Position numbers and translations under genes: made by a program. This document shows, piece by piece, positions 24,858 through 33,558 of a stretch of 41,034 nt of DNA (position 1 is the first letter of the stretch; every line of letters starts with the position of its first letter). The notes beneath the pieces are model-generated. The model had not been told where the DNA came from. It worked only from the letters and a program-made list of their open reading frames with translations, and searched no databases. Source of the DNA: an uncultured Acetatifactor sp. (GTDB lineage Bacteria; Bacillota; Clostridia; Lachnospirales; Lachnospiraceae); assembly GCA_934394665.1 (NCBI GenBank), contig CAKRRS010000016.1, positions 1 through 41,034 of the forward strand, in the 5' to 3' direction.

Positions 24858-27800
24858 ATGAGCAGCGAGTGCAGAACCGAACTGGTTGAAGAAATTAGTA
24901 AACTGGCGGAGAAAGAGAAAAAAACAGTAAGTGAAATTGCTTCGTTCTCTCAGTGCATCCGGGAGATGGATGAGATACATGATAAGTTTGAGCAGATCTA
25001 TGGCGGAAAATACGGAAGAAACCGCAGAGAAATGAGCAGACGACTGGAAACAGTGGAGCTGGATCGTATTATGCGGCTGGTGCGTGCGGAAAATTCGCAG
25101 CCGCAAAAGCCGGGACTGTTCGGCATCGGTGGCATGAAAAAGGAAGAATATGATGTTTTTACAGATAAGCTGAATCTGATCCGCTCCAATTTAAATCGCA
25201 TGGCAGGCGAGTGGGAGACATATCTGCAGGAACAACAGGAAGCGGTAAGACAGAAGTTCGCGGAATATGAAGAAGAGACAGGAAAGGTGCAGGACACAGA
25301 TTCCACAACCAAGGAGAATGCTGCAACCATTTTTCCGGAGGCAGTATTGGGTAACAAAGTTACGATTGGAAGCATCTGCGTGCAGCTACCCGATTGCGAG
25401 AGTGTAAAGGTATTGGTGGAAAAAGGAGTGAAAAGTATTCATGGGAATACGCTGGAGCTGTTGCTTACAGAAACGTTAGATCAGCCCAGACCTTACTGCA
25501 TTTTGTATGAAGACATGCGCCAGAAGGAGCGGTTGAATGCTTTCTTGCGTAACCTGATCCGACAGATCATGTGCCAATTGCCGCTGTATCGCTACGAGAT
25601 TCATTATCTGGATGGAATGAATAATTGCAGTGGATTGCGTGAAATGCTGGAACTTCAGAATATACAGGAAGCATATGCGGATGCGATTGTTCCGCAGCTT
25701 GCAACAAATGGTTTTCGCATGCTGCACATAGGAAGAGATTCGGATGCAATCCATAGAGAATTGCTCGATCTGGAAAAATATATGGGATCGGTAACAGATC
25801 TTTTACAGGGGAAGTCCGGTTTTGAGCAATATAACAGGGAAAATGAGCAGAAGATTCCTTATAAGATCGTGATATTGGACAGTATTGACAAGACGGCAGA
25901 ACAGGGACTGGTCAGAAAGCTGTTGCTGAACGGTTCACGCTGCGGTATTTTTGTGATTTTAATGCAAAATCAATCGGAGATACAGACACGTTTTGAGGGA
26001 GATACCGAGAAGGCACGTATGGCTGAACTCTCCACTTTGGTAGAGTACGGGAAGAACACAGCCCAAATATCACTGGAAGAGAGCCGGAAGCAATATACGA
26101 TAAAGCTGAAGGAAGAAGACCTTGATTATCATGAGTATATTTTGAAAGTGATAGAAAACGGACAGAGCAAACGGAAGGCGGACAATAGTTTCGCAGCCTG
26201 CCTCCCGGAAAATTATGCCTATGGACAGTATACCTCCACAGTAGAATCGGAAAACGGTAATCTGGAAGGAAAAATTGTCATTCCCTTCGCGGTAGACAGG
26301 AGAGGACGGATGGTAAGCATAGAGCTTGGCAGTCCTAACTATGCGCATGGACTGATTTCCGGTGCTACCGGTTCCGGAAAATCTACGATGCTTCATATGA
26401 TCATTAACTCAGTCGTAATGAACTATCATCCGGAAGATGTGGAGATCTGGCTGGCTGATTATAAAAAAGTGGAGTTTTCCGTATACATAAACGACAGACC
26501 GCCTCATGTGAAATTCATTGGTATTGAGAGAAATGAGGAATTTACTTTCAGCCTGTTAGATTTGATTACAGAGGAATATGAGAGACGACTGGATCTGTTT
26601 CATCAGGAAAATGTCAGAAATATTGATTTGTATAAGAAAAAGCATGGAATGCACAGTATGCCAAGAATTTTGCTGATCATTGATGAGTTTCATCTGATGT
26701 CACAGCAGGTCAGCGAGAATGCGGAGTATTCTACGAAGCTTGAGAATCTGTTGGCGGAAGGACGTGCCGTAGGAATTGTGTGTTTATTTGCGGATCAGGC
26801 AATCAGTAAAGGCTTAAAGGGGCTGACGCAAAAAGGAAAAGATCAGATGCGTATGCGCCTGGCAATGGCAAATACCAGAGAAGAGATGGAAGTTACATTG
26901 GACATGCCGCACATCGCCGATGCTGATGCTTCGCTGGATAAAGGTGAAGTGCAAATGAAGTGCATGCGAACGATCCGGCAACCGGATGGAACAGAGACAA
27001 AGGAAACTTGTCTGGAATTGTCCCGGGTAGTTTATCTTTCGGATGATTATAGGCGTGAGATTGCGCACAAGGCTCTGCAGCTGTACGGAGAAGGACGAAA
27101 AGCGTTGATCGTAGATGGCAATCAGCCTGCCGTTTATGACGACCATGTAGCAAGAGAATATGAACAGGAGATGTATGACGGAAGAACCACAATGTATCTG
27201 CATCTCGGAAAACCTTCGAATCTGGACAAGTGTTTTGCCATTCCTCTGACGAGAAATTATGGCGATAATGTGCTGTGTATTCTGGATAAATTTGATTTAC
27301 AGAAAAGAGTATTCTTAAGTGCCATGAACAGCTTTCTGCGAGAAGAAAACAGAAAGGTCTATGTGCTGGCAGATGAGAACGATGAGCTCTATCGCAAAAT
27401 GTGGAAAACGCTACAGGAGAAAAGTGAAGAAACACCGGCGATAGAGGTATGTTCCGACTACGGAAAAATCTGTAATGTGATCAGAACCTTAAAAGAGGAA
27501 CTGATAGACAGACGGAGTCATCAGAAGAAAGAAGAAATCCTGATCTTCTGGATGGGACTGGAAAGTATGCTGAAAGAATTCTCTTATTATCCGGCATTGC
27601 AGGAAAGCAGCCGAAGGAATAAGACCGCTTTGGATGATATGGAAGCAAGACTGGATGCAAAAATGGCGGCTTTTCTGGGGGAAGCGGACAGAAATGAGGA
27701 TAGGATTAAGGAAACCGCAGAAACAGAACTGTTCAATGCAACGCCTCAAATTGTGGAGTTAGTCGCGGAAGGCGGAAAACGTGGAATTCATCAGTTTGTA

Positions 27801-28016
27801 CTATATAGCTCCATTCTGGCATTGAAAATGACAAGGGAAATAAAACCGGAGAATTTTAAATTTAAACTGAGCGGTTTTATGAACAAGGATAATTGTTTTG
27901 AATTTTACGGAACGGCAAAGTTTATGGAAAGTATGGGGGAAAAAGCAGGAGATATGCTGGTCTGTCATGATGGTACCAGAGGAAGATTTTTCCTGCCGTA
28001 TCTTGTGGAAGAATAA
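24858..28016 (+). CDS. FtsK/SpoIIIE-EccC-like ATPase with one intact and two degenerate modules
   Basis: The 1052-aa protein starts with about 170 residues of charged coiled coil. A first ATPase-like module (about 170-400) follows, lacking a P-loop but keeping a Walker B-like YKIVILDSID. The central module is intact, with Walker A GATGSGKS (502-509) and Walker B ILLIIDEF (Asp609, Glu610). A third module lacks a P-loop (DNVLCILDKFD) and has a weak Walker B-like EILIFWMG. Three tandem FtsK-type domains are the hallmark of EccC/EssC motors of type VII secretion, but in those the first module is usually the most active and N-terminal membrane helices are present. Neither holds here. Small WXG-like proteins are encoded immediately downstream, as expected for an EccC-type motor. 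A DNA-pumping role is the alternative. Confidence 0.85.
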   Translation: MSSECRTELVEEISKLAEKEKKTVSEIASFSQCIREMDEIHDKFEQIYGGKYGRNRREMSRRLETVELDRIMRLVRAENSQPQKPGLFGIGGMKKEEYDVFTDKLNLIRSNLNRMAGEWETYLQEQQEAVRQKFAEYEEETGKVQDTDSTTKENAATIFPEAVLGNKVTIGSICVQLPDCESVKVLVEKGVKSIHGNTLELLLTETLDQPRPYCILYEDMRQKERLNAFLRNLIRQIMCQLPLYRYEIHYLDGMNNCSGLREMLELQNIQEAYADAIVPQLATNGFRMLHIGRDSDAIHRELLDLEKYMGSVTDLLQGKSGFEQYNRENEQKIPYKIVILDSIDKTAEQGLVRKLLLNGSRCGIFVILMQNQSEIQTRFEGDTEKARMAELSTLVEYGKNTAQISLEESRKQYTIKLKEEDLDYHEYILKVIENGQSKRKADNSFAACLPENYAYGQYTSTVESENGNLEGKIVIPFAVDRRGRMVSIELGSPNYAHGLISGATGSGKSTMLHMIINSVVMNYHPEDVEIWLADYKKVEFSVYINDRPPHVKFIGIERNEEFTFSLLDLITEEYERRLDLFHQENVRNIDLYKKKHGMHSMPRILLIIDEFHLMSQQVSENAEYSTKLENLLAEGRAVGIVCLFADQAISKGLKGLTQKGKDQMRMRLAMANTREEMEVTLDMPHIADADASLDKGEVQMKCMRTIRQPDGTETKETCLELSRVVYLSDDYRREIAHKALQLYGEGRKALIVDGNQPAVYDDHVAREYEQEMYDGRTTMYLHLGKPSNLDKCFAIPLTRNYGDNVLCILDKFDLQKRVFLSAMNSFLREENRKVYVLADENDELYRKMWKTLQEKSEETPAIEVCSDYGKICNVIRTLKEELIDRRSHQKKEEILIFWMGLESMLKEFSYYPALQESSRRNKTALDDMEARLDAKMAAFLGEADRNEDRIKETAETELFNATPQIVELVAEGGKRGIHQFVLYSSILALKMTREIKPENFKFKLSGFMNKDNCFEFYGTAKFMESMGEKAGDMLVCHDGTRGRFFLPYLVEE

Positions 28017-28034
28017 TAGAAGGGAGATTCCAAA

Positions 28035-28322
28035 ATGCTGGGAAAAGACAGAGATACAGAAGCAATACAACAGTTTTGTAACAGCTACAATACGTATTGC
28101 GATAATGTCAGGAATGCTGCCCTGCAGCTAAAAACAGTAGCACAGGCTGCCGAAAGTGGCTTGCGGGATGAGGTAGGAAGAAAGGCAATTGAAAATGTCT
28201 ACGAGTTCTGCGACCAACTGATGCGTATCGTGGATCAAGGCACACAGCCAATCCTGGAATTGCAGAAGAGAAATATGCAGATGCAGGATGATATGGATGA
28301 AATTCGCAGGAGACTACGATGA
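28035..28322 (+). CDS. small helical WXG100-like protein
   Basis: The 95-aa, almost wholly helical protein is predicted to form a helical hairpin: helix about residues 5-45, turn near GLRDEVG, helix to the end, closing with a charged MDEIRRRLR tail. Size, fold expectation and position between the FtsK/EccC-like gene and a protease gene match ESX-type substrates or chaperones. The literal W-x-G turn motif is absent, so the family call rests on context. The ribosome binding site is AGGGAG. The stop overlaps the next start (ATGA), so translation is coupled to the protease gene; it could be the partner of the protease leader. Confidence 0.75.
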   Translation: MLGKDRDTEAIQQFCNSYNTYCDNVRNAALQLKTVAQAAESGLRDEVGRKAIENVYEFCDQLMRIVDQGTQPILELQKRNMQMQDDMDEIRRRLR

Positions 28323-29302
28323 AAATTATCGGTACGGTAGAAGATGCGGACAGACTGATCAATGTACTCAGAAATGTAGTGCCCTATCTCAGGGAAAGCA
28401 CGAAGCAGATGAAGAATGCAGCCGGAATATTTGCGGAGAATTGCAAAGATGAAGAATGTCAGCAAATCACCGGAGTGCTGAATCAGGTGGAGTATGCTTT
28501 ATGGAATGCCCTGGATGATATTACGGTGTTGCAGGAAATTCTGTCTGATTACAGAGAGCTTCTTGCATCAGATCCAAAAGATATGCCGGATCGGGAACGA
28601 ATGGTCGGTAGCGGATCGGGACGAGGCAGTGAAATGAAGCCGTATGGAAAGTATCCCAGAGATCTTCCCGTGTCAGCTTATGGGTATCATCAGACACCCA
28701 ACGGGGATCAGATCTATGATTCTCCGGTGGAAATGGCGCAGTATCTGTATCAATCCCAGGGATCTGCAGACAAAAGATTCCAGGGAACCTGTGGTCTGTG
28801 TTCCTGTGCGAATGTATTACGTCTGGCAGGTGCAGCATACAGCGAAAAGGAAATGATAGACTATGCCGCTGCAAATTATGACGGCAGAGGTGCAAGGCTG
28901 TGTGATGCAAACCGTCTGTTCCCAGGAGCGAACGGTGCTACGACTCCAAAAGCCAGAAAAGAAATTCTCGAGCATTTTGGAATCAGCAACAGTGTGTTTC
29001 CGGTAACGATGGAGCAGGGAATGGCAACGAAGGAAACCATGGAGCAGATTGGTACTTATGTAGCAGAAGGACGCGGTGTGATCTTATCAGTGTACTCTGG
29101 TGAGTTTAATCCGGTAAAGTACAGATGGAACAACGGTCCGCATGCAGTAACGGTTGTCAGCGTGACAAGAGATGCTTCCGGAAAAGTAAAAGGATATCAT
29201 ATCTGTGATTCTAACGGTGGAACGGATTATTATGACGTGGAACAGATCAGAAAAGCTTTGACCGGAAATGATATGAATGTGACGACACAGATTATCAGAT
29301 AG
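28319..29302 (+). CDS. papain/C39-like cysteine protease with WXG-like leader domain (effector candidate)
   Basis: The 327-aa protein has two parts. Residues 1-85 are a helical domain that aligns without gaps to the whole 85-aa protein encoded at 29819 (shared I-G, TKQ, LDD and Y-x-E-x-L-x-x-D positions). After a Gly/Ser linker (about 97-104), residues 130-327 form a cysteine-protease-like domain. QGTCGLCSC aligns with the papain QGSCGSC pattern, giving Gln155 for the oxyanion hole and Cys161 as nucleophile. NGPHAVTVV supplies His275 and DSNGGTDYY an Asp/Asn around 297-299. A substrate-type leader on an enzyme domain is the design of type VII secretion effectors. The next gene is a candidate immunity gene. 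The target is unknown. Confidence 0.8.
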   Translation: MKIIGTVEDADRLINVLRNVVPYLRESTKQMKNAAGIFAENCKDEECQQITGVLNQVEYALWNALDDITVLQEILSDYRELLASDPKDMPDRERMVGSGSGRGSEMKPYGKYPRDLPVSAYGYHQTPNGDQIYDSPVEMAQYLYQSQGSADKRFQGTCGLCSCANVLRLAGAAYSEKEMIDYAAANYDGRGARLCDANRLFPGANGATTPKARKEILEHFGISNSVFPVTMEQGMATKETMEQIGTYVAEGRGVILSVYSGEFNPVKYRWNNGPHAVTVVSVTRDASGKVKGYHICDSNGGTDYYDVEQIRKALTGNDMNVTTQIIR

Positions 29303-29310
29303 GAGCAGAT

Positions 29311-29805
29311 ATGCATTCATTAAGAGAAGTAAGAGCACAAATCTATCAGACAGAATGTGGGAAGTATTTAAAAGAAGGCTTGTGCCTGTCAGAACCTGTC
29401 CTAAGCTTAGGTGGGGAGGGACTGATCGATAATTTCTTCCAATATGCCTGTGATGAAAAAGGTGTGCTCTATGGAAAACCGGATATCTTGTTCGGAATCT
29501 ATTCTGATCAGCCTAAAATGGCGTACTTGACGGAAACGATTTCATTGCCGGATAAAATTTATGCTGCGCAGACAGAACCGCAGAGTACAACAGTATCGGA
29601 GATTTATGAGAGATATGAGAACGCCTATCCGGTGGTCAGAGAGCATATCTACCGTAATGATTACCTGAAATATGAAGAAATCCTAAAGCAGTACTACCTT
29701 GATCTGCGACAAGTGTCAGGTGAGGTACTATGGAAGTTCTATCAAGAACTGATACCGGATTTTTTCCGATGGTATGAAGAATGCTTTGGAAAAATAGAAG
29801 AATAA
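29311..29805 (+). CDS. hypothetical protein, candidate immunity partner of the protease
   Basis: This soluble, acidic 164-aa protein has no signal peptide. It contains many aromatic residues and a helical C-terminal half (VREHIYRNDYLKYEEILKQYY onward). I recognise no family. It starts 9 bp after the protease stop with AGGAG upstream and lies between the protease and its leader-domain homologue. Toxin-proximal small acidic proteins in polymorphic toxin loci are often immunity proteins; that is the only basis for the suggestion. A dedicated chaperone is the alternative. Confidence 0.65.
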   Translation: MHSLREVRAQIYQTECGKYLKEGLCLSEPVLSLGGEGLIDNFFQYACDEKGVLYGKPDILFGIYSDQPKMAYLTETISLPDKIYAAQTEPQSTTVSEIYERYENAYPVVREHIYRNDYLKYEEILKQYYLDLRQVSGEVLWKFYQELIPDFFRWYEECFGKIEE

Positions 29806-29818
29806 GGAGGACGGCATA

Positions 29819-30076
29819 ATGTATGTGATTGGTAATGCAGAGGAAGCGGAAGCACTTGCAGGTGCATGCCTGAAAAATGTGAAGGAAATCTATGCAGAGA
29901 CAAAGCAGTTACACAGTGAACTGTCAAAGCTGAGGGAAAGTTTTCAGGATAATGGCGTGCAGGAAGTAGAAGATGTCGTGGCAAATGTATATAGAGAGAT
30001 TGAAAAACATCTGGATGATGTCGCAGAAGTACGAAATGTATTGCAACAGTATGCAGAAGTATTAAGAAGAGATTAA
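29819..30076 (+). CDS. small helical WXG100-like protein, homologue of the protease leader domain
   Basis: The 85-aa helical protein aligns over its full length with residues 1-85 of the protease encoded at 28319. Shared features are the start M-x-I-G, E-x-A, TKQ near residue 30, LDD near 66 and a Y-x-E-x-L-x-x-D end. It is the stand-alone form of that domain, as with Esx proteins and the leaders of their effectors. The central turn has no tryptophan, so it is not a canonical WXG100 member. The ribosome binding site AAGGAGG is strong. A heterodimer with the 95-aa protein or the protease leader is plausible. Confidence 0.75.
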   Translation: MYVIGNAEEAEALAGACLKNVKEIYAETKQLHSELSKLRESFQDNGVQEVEDVVANVYREIEKHLDDVAEVRNVLQQYAEVLRRD

Positions 30077-30104
30077 ATCCAGAGAGCAGGAAGGTAGCAG
30101 TAAC

Positions 30105-31415
30105 ATGAAAAGTTGTCCTAATTGTGGAAATGATTTACGGGATACGGTAACAAAGTGTCCGTATTGTTTGTATTCTTTTGTAACGGAAAATCCAACACCC
30201 AAGCCAGCACCTACACCAACACCTAAGCAGGCATCCAAATCGCAACCGGCATCGGCGCCGCAACCGACGCCGGCGCCACAGCCGGTGCCTACTGCACATG
30301 CAACACCGGGACAGGCTCCGGAGAGCAATAATGTAACACCATCCAACCCACAAAAGAAAAAGGGAAAATGGATTGCATTGTTGGTAGTTACTGTTGTGGT
30401 TGTCATCCTGATCAGATCCTGTTCCGGAAAGGGAGATACACAAAGTACCAATGCGAATTCTAATTCTTCGACCAATACGCATAATACATCCAAGGCAGAC
30501 AGTGCTTTATTAAATGCAGCGGATGAGAAAATTACAGATGCGCAGACATCCTATGACGAAGGGAATTACTTAGAGGGTGCGCTTCCCCAGTGCGAAGAAG
30601 CTCTTCAGGATTATATCAGCATAGCAGAAAATGGAAAAATGCAAGGCGAACTTGCAGACAGGATAGATGCTGCGTATGCGTTATATCAGGCATCCATTGT
30701 TCAGATTAGTGAAGGGGTGATAGCGCAGGGACCGATTCCCGGAGGATACGAGCAGGTAGCAGGATATCTTGATCAGGCGATGGAAATGGCAAATACGTTA
30801 TATGAAACCGGTTCCGGATATGTCGTGGATAATTCCGAAGTAAGCGATTTACAGAACAATCTGGTAACGACTTACAGAGATCTGTATATTCAGGCAATTA
30901 ACAATATTACGACATACGACCACTGGTCAAGAGATGAAGCGTGGAGCATTGCGGATCAGGCATATAGCGTCGCAAACGAGGATGGTACGCCGGCATTGTT
31001 TTCGCTGGATGATCAGGAAGATCCTTTGCGCATGAGATATGTATATTGTCTTGCCATGGTGACCAGAAAACGTTGTGAAACAGGATTGGCTGACGGAAGC
31101 ATGTCTTATGCAGATGCAGTCCAAAGACTGTCAGATATTCTGGCGGAGACGGATTATAATCCTTTGCTGTTGCAAGACATGATCAACTATGGACAGCAGG
31201 CCGGAATGAATGTATCGAACTATCAGTATGCTTATCAAATGATTATAGGGGTCATCCAGAGTGAAGAAGGAATTACGATTGGAAGTGATGTGGATCTGGA
31301 TCATTTCTGGTACTTTAATGATTTGGATGGTGATGCAGCTTATAAAGTAGGTGCGTATGGCACGACAAGCTTTGTCAGAGACTGGATTCGTAATAATATA
31401 CCGGAGATTTTGTAA
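30105..31415 (+). CDS. zinc-ribbon membrane protein with Pro-rich linker and helical extracytoplasmic domain
   Basis: The 436-aa protein has four parts. An N-terminal zinc ribbon has two CxxC pairs (Cys4/Cys7, Cys18/Cys21). A Pro/Ala/Thr linker (about residues 27-75) is built from PTP/APQP units. One membrane helix lies at about 87-104. A long Asn/Ser-rich spacer and a helical, TPR-like domain fill the rest. With the zinc ribbon cytoplasmic, the C-terminal domain would lie outside the membrane. This architecture is common in Firmicutes envelope proteins of unknown role. Its stop overlaps the next start by one base (TAATG). It may be a membrane-spanning scaffold linking the cytoplasmic machinery to the exported proteins that follow. 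Confidence 0.8.
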   Translation: MKSCPNCGNDLRDTVTKCPYCLYSFVTENPTPKPAPTPTPKQASKSQPASAPQPTPAPQPVPTAHATPGQAPESNNVTPSNPQKKKGKWIALLVVTVVVVILIRSCSGKGDTQSTNANSNSSTNTHNTSKADSALLNAADEKITDAQTSYDEGNYLEGALPQCEEALQDYISIAENGKMQGELADRIDAAYALYQASIVQISEGVIAQGPIPGGYEQVAGYLDQAMEMANTLYETGSGYVVDNSEVSDLQNNLVTTYRDLYIQAINNITTYDHWSRDEAWSIADQAYSVANEDGTPALFSLDDQEDPLRMRYVYCLAMVTRKRCETGLADGSMSYADAVQRLSDILAETDYNPLLLQDMINYGQQAGMNVSNYQYAYQMIIGVIQSEEGITIGSDVDLDHFWYFNDLDGDAAYKVGAYGTTSFVRDWIRNNIPEIL

Positions 31416-32566
31416 TGAAAAAAATATTTAAATTATTTATTTCTATGTTTTTATTTCTGATACCGCTGGGAATCCTGATTTTCTTATTGGGATTGGAAAA
31501 GCAGCGGACGGATGAAAATCCGGAAGTAACACCGGTGGAAACAGAAACAACAGAAGTGCCGGAAACGACCGAAAACTTACCGGAAGAACCGGAAAAGATC
31601 ACCTATGATCCGCCGAAATATCAGTTTGCGACAGATGAAATTACAGTCTATATCGAAGGACTGACAAGAGACTATACCATTGCGTTTGTGAATGATCTGC
31701 ATCTGGTTACTGATACGGAGGTAGGACATGTTTTAGAAGAAGAACTTCCGGAGTTAATGAAGCGATACAATGAGCTATCTGTTACCGCTGATGGAAAACA
31801 TGCAGAAGAAATCTGGCCGGAAGTCATCAAGTATCTGAACTATAACGATTTTGATGCAGTGGTCTTTGGCGGAGATCTGTTGGACTATTGCAGCCCTTCC
31901 AATATCGAAGTATTGAAGCAGGGATTTGATCAGCTGAAATATGATAGTGACCAGATGATTTATCTGCGTTCCGATCATGATTATATAGGTACATACGGCG
32001 GAGACCGGTATACGGATGCTGATGGGATAGCTGCCCAGGCACGGCTATGGGACGGCGATTCCGAGAAAAAAGTGATTGATTTGGGAGAATTTTTGATTGT
32101 TGGCATCAATAAATCCTATTCGAATCTCTCAGATGAGAGGTTGAAGTATTTAACCGGGAAATTAAGGGATGGAAGACCGGTAATCGTAGCAACCCATGTT
32201 CCTTTTTATGTAGAGGAGGATGCAGAAAGTCTGGAAGCCCGATCCATGGAAGTTAGAAACAGGATATATTATTGGAATCCTACAGATTCTGTCTATTGTC
32301 CTGATCAAAATACCCAGAAATTTATTCAGGAAATGTATGCGCCGAATTCTAATGTCGTGCAGATACTGGCGGCACATTTGCATGGCTCTTGGGATGGAAA
32401 GGCAACCCAAAAGATACGGGAACATATTTTTGCACCTACGTACAGCGGAAGCATTGGTATCATACATGTGACAGGACAGAAGGTACAAGAAACGGGAAAT
32501 GGAGATGTATCGTTCAATGATGTTACAAAAGAGAGGGAAAACAATGAAAAAGGGTTTGAAAAGTAA
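31415..32566 (+). CDS. membrane-anchored calcineurin-like metallophosphoesterase
   Basis: The 383-aa protein has an N-terminal membrane anchor (about residues 4-27) and a Glu/Thr/Pro-rich spacer to about residue 62, so its catalytic domain is extracytoplasmic. Metal-binding motifs follow in family order: NDLHL (Asp94, His96), GGDLLD (Asp154), SDHDY (187-189), ATHVP (His261) and AHLHG (His320, His322). The usual GNHD has become SDHD, replacing the metal-bridging Asn by Asp, which may alter metal use or activity. The substrate is unknown; phosphodiester or nucleotide hydrolysis at the cell surface is the family expectation. The gene overlaps the next one by 23 bp. Confidence 0.85.
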   Translation: MKKIFKLFISMFLFLIPLGILIFLLGLEKQRTDENPEVTPVETETTEVPETTENLPEEPEKITYDPPKYQFATDEITVYIEGLTRDYTIAFVNDLHLVTDTEVGHVLEEELPELMKRYNELSVTADGKHAEEIWPEVIKYLNYNDFDAVVFGGDLLDYCSPSNIEVLKQGFDQLKYDSDQMIYLRSDHDYIGTYGGDRYTDADGIAAQARLWDGDSEKKVIDLGEFLIVGINKSYSNLSDERLKYLTGKLRDGRPVIVATHVPFYVEEDAESLEARSMEVRNRIYYWNPTDSVYCPDQNTQKFIQEMYAPNSNVVQILAAHLHGSWDGKATQKIREHIFAPTYSGSIGIIHVTGQKVQETGNGDVSFNDVTKERENNEKGFEK

Positions 32567-33554
32567 GGTGTTTGTGAAAGTGATTGTCGGTGTGCTGGCA
32601 ATGATGATCTTTTTAAGTAACGGAGTGATGATACAGGCGGAGGAAGAGGAGCGGTATACGGCACAACCGGGTAGTGTTTGCACGAACGCCGAAAGCAACG
32701 CATGGTCAAAAAGCTTTTTTATTCCTACACAGGTCTATCAGTCCGGTGGTGAATTTTATGTGGCAGATGCGTATCATCATCAGATACTGCATAGTAATAG
32801 CGCTGCGACCAATCCGGAATCCTGGAGCATTATGGCGAATGGTTTATATCGCCCACATGCCATAGCCAGTGATGGCGTGATTTATGTTGTATTGGACACG
32901 GATAATCATCGTGTTGTGACGTATGTGAAAACGGAGAACGGATATCAGATGCTGGAAAGTATTCCGAATGTGGGAATACGTCCGCATTACATTGTATATG
33001 ACAAGGCAACGGCAAGCTTCTATGTCTGGAGTTCTATGACAGGTACAATGTATGTATATCAGAGAAATAAAAAGACCAATTTGCTTAGATTAGCCAAAGC
33101 TGTCAGAATTAAGGAACTGGATGGCTGTTACACCAGATCATTTACGATAGAGGGTGGTATGATTTATTTTCCCTGTGTTGCAAAAAGTGCCATTTTTGCG
33201 GTGAATAAAAAAAGCTTCAAAGTAAAGGCAGTGTATCCGGTAGAAACAGCATTATCGGAAATGGTGCAGGTACTTCACATACAGAACTATTATTATCTGG
33301 TGACTTCCAATGATTCCACGGGAGAAAAGGAGCCGCGGTTTGTGAGAACAACGACATTGGCTGGATTTGGAAACGGAAGTTATGAAGATGTGAAAAATAT
33401 GTTTGACGGGATGGATGGAAATCCTTATTATATTACGCAGGGAGAAGAGGGACATTTTTATTGCCCTGTCATAGAGGGAAGCGGAGAAGACTATATTTGT
33501 CAGTTTGACATCCAAAATGATACGATATGTAATGTGTATCACTATTTCTATTAA
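32544..33554 (+). CDS. exported beta-propeller-like protein
   Basis: The 336-aa protein has a signal peptide (basic MKKGLKSK, hydrophobic core, ending near MIQAEE). Repeats follow with YVAD-x-x-x-H, YVVLDTDNHRVVTYV and FYVWSSMTGTMYVY strands, in the style of NHL/YVTN six-bladed propellers. The ATG at 32544 is preferred to an in-frame ATG at 32499 because GAGAGGG precedes it and the signal peptide starts there. It is the last gene of the operon and overlaps the phosphoesterase gene, so the two are likely produced together at the cell surface. It is probably a binding or scaffolding module; no catalytic motif is seen. Confidence 0.78.
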   Translation: MKKGLKSKVFVKVIVGVLAMMIFLSNGVMIQAEEEERYTAQPGSVCTNAESNAWSKSFFIPTQVYQSGGEFYVADAYHHQILHSNSAATNPESWSIMANGLYRPHAIASDGVIYVVLDTDNHRVVTYVKTENGYQMLESIPNVGIRPHYIVYDKATASFYVWSSMTGTMYVYQRNKKTNLLRLAKAVRIKELDGCYTRSFTIEGGMIYFPCVAKSAIFAVNKKSFKVKAVYPVETALSEMVQVLHIQNYYYLVTSNDSTGEKEPRFVRTTTLAGFGNGSYEDVKNMFDGMDGNPYYITQGEEGHFYCPVIEGSGEDYICQFDIQNDTICNVYHYFY

Positions 33555-33558
33555 GCGC

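Noticed and set aside
24858..30076. Canonical type VII secretion (ESX/Yuk) locus
   Set aside because: The EccC-like ATPase and WXG-sized proteins fit, but no EsaA, EssA, EssB, EccB, EccD or EccE-like gene is found, and the small proteins lack the W-x-G motif.
30062..30493. Minus-strand frame rich in Gly, Ala and Cys opposite the zinc-ribbon protein gene
   Set aside because: It is the complement of the Pro-rich linker codons and has no start signals.
7254..33554. Contractile injection system or prophage
   Set aside because: No sheath, tube, baseplate, portal, terminase or integrase genes are present; the gene set is tubulin/GTPase/vWA/ATPase.
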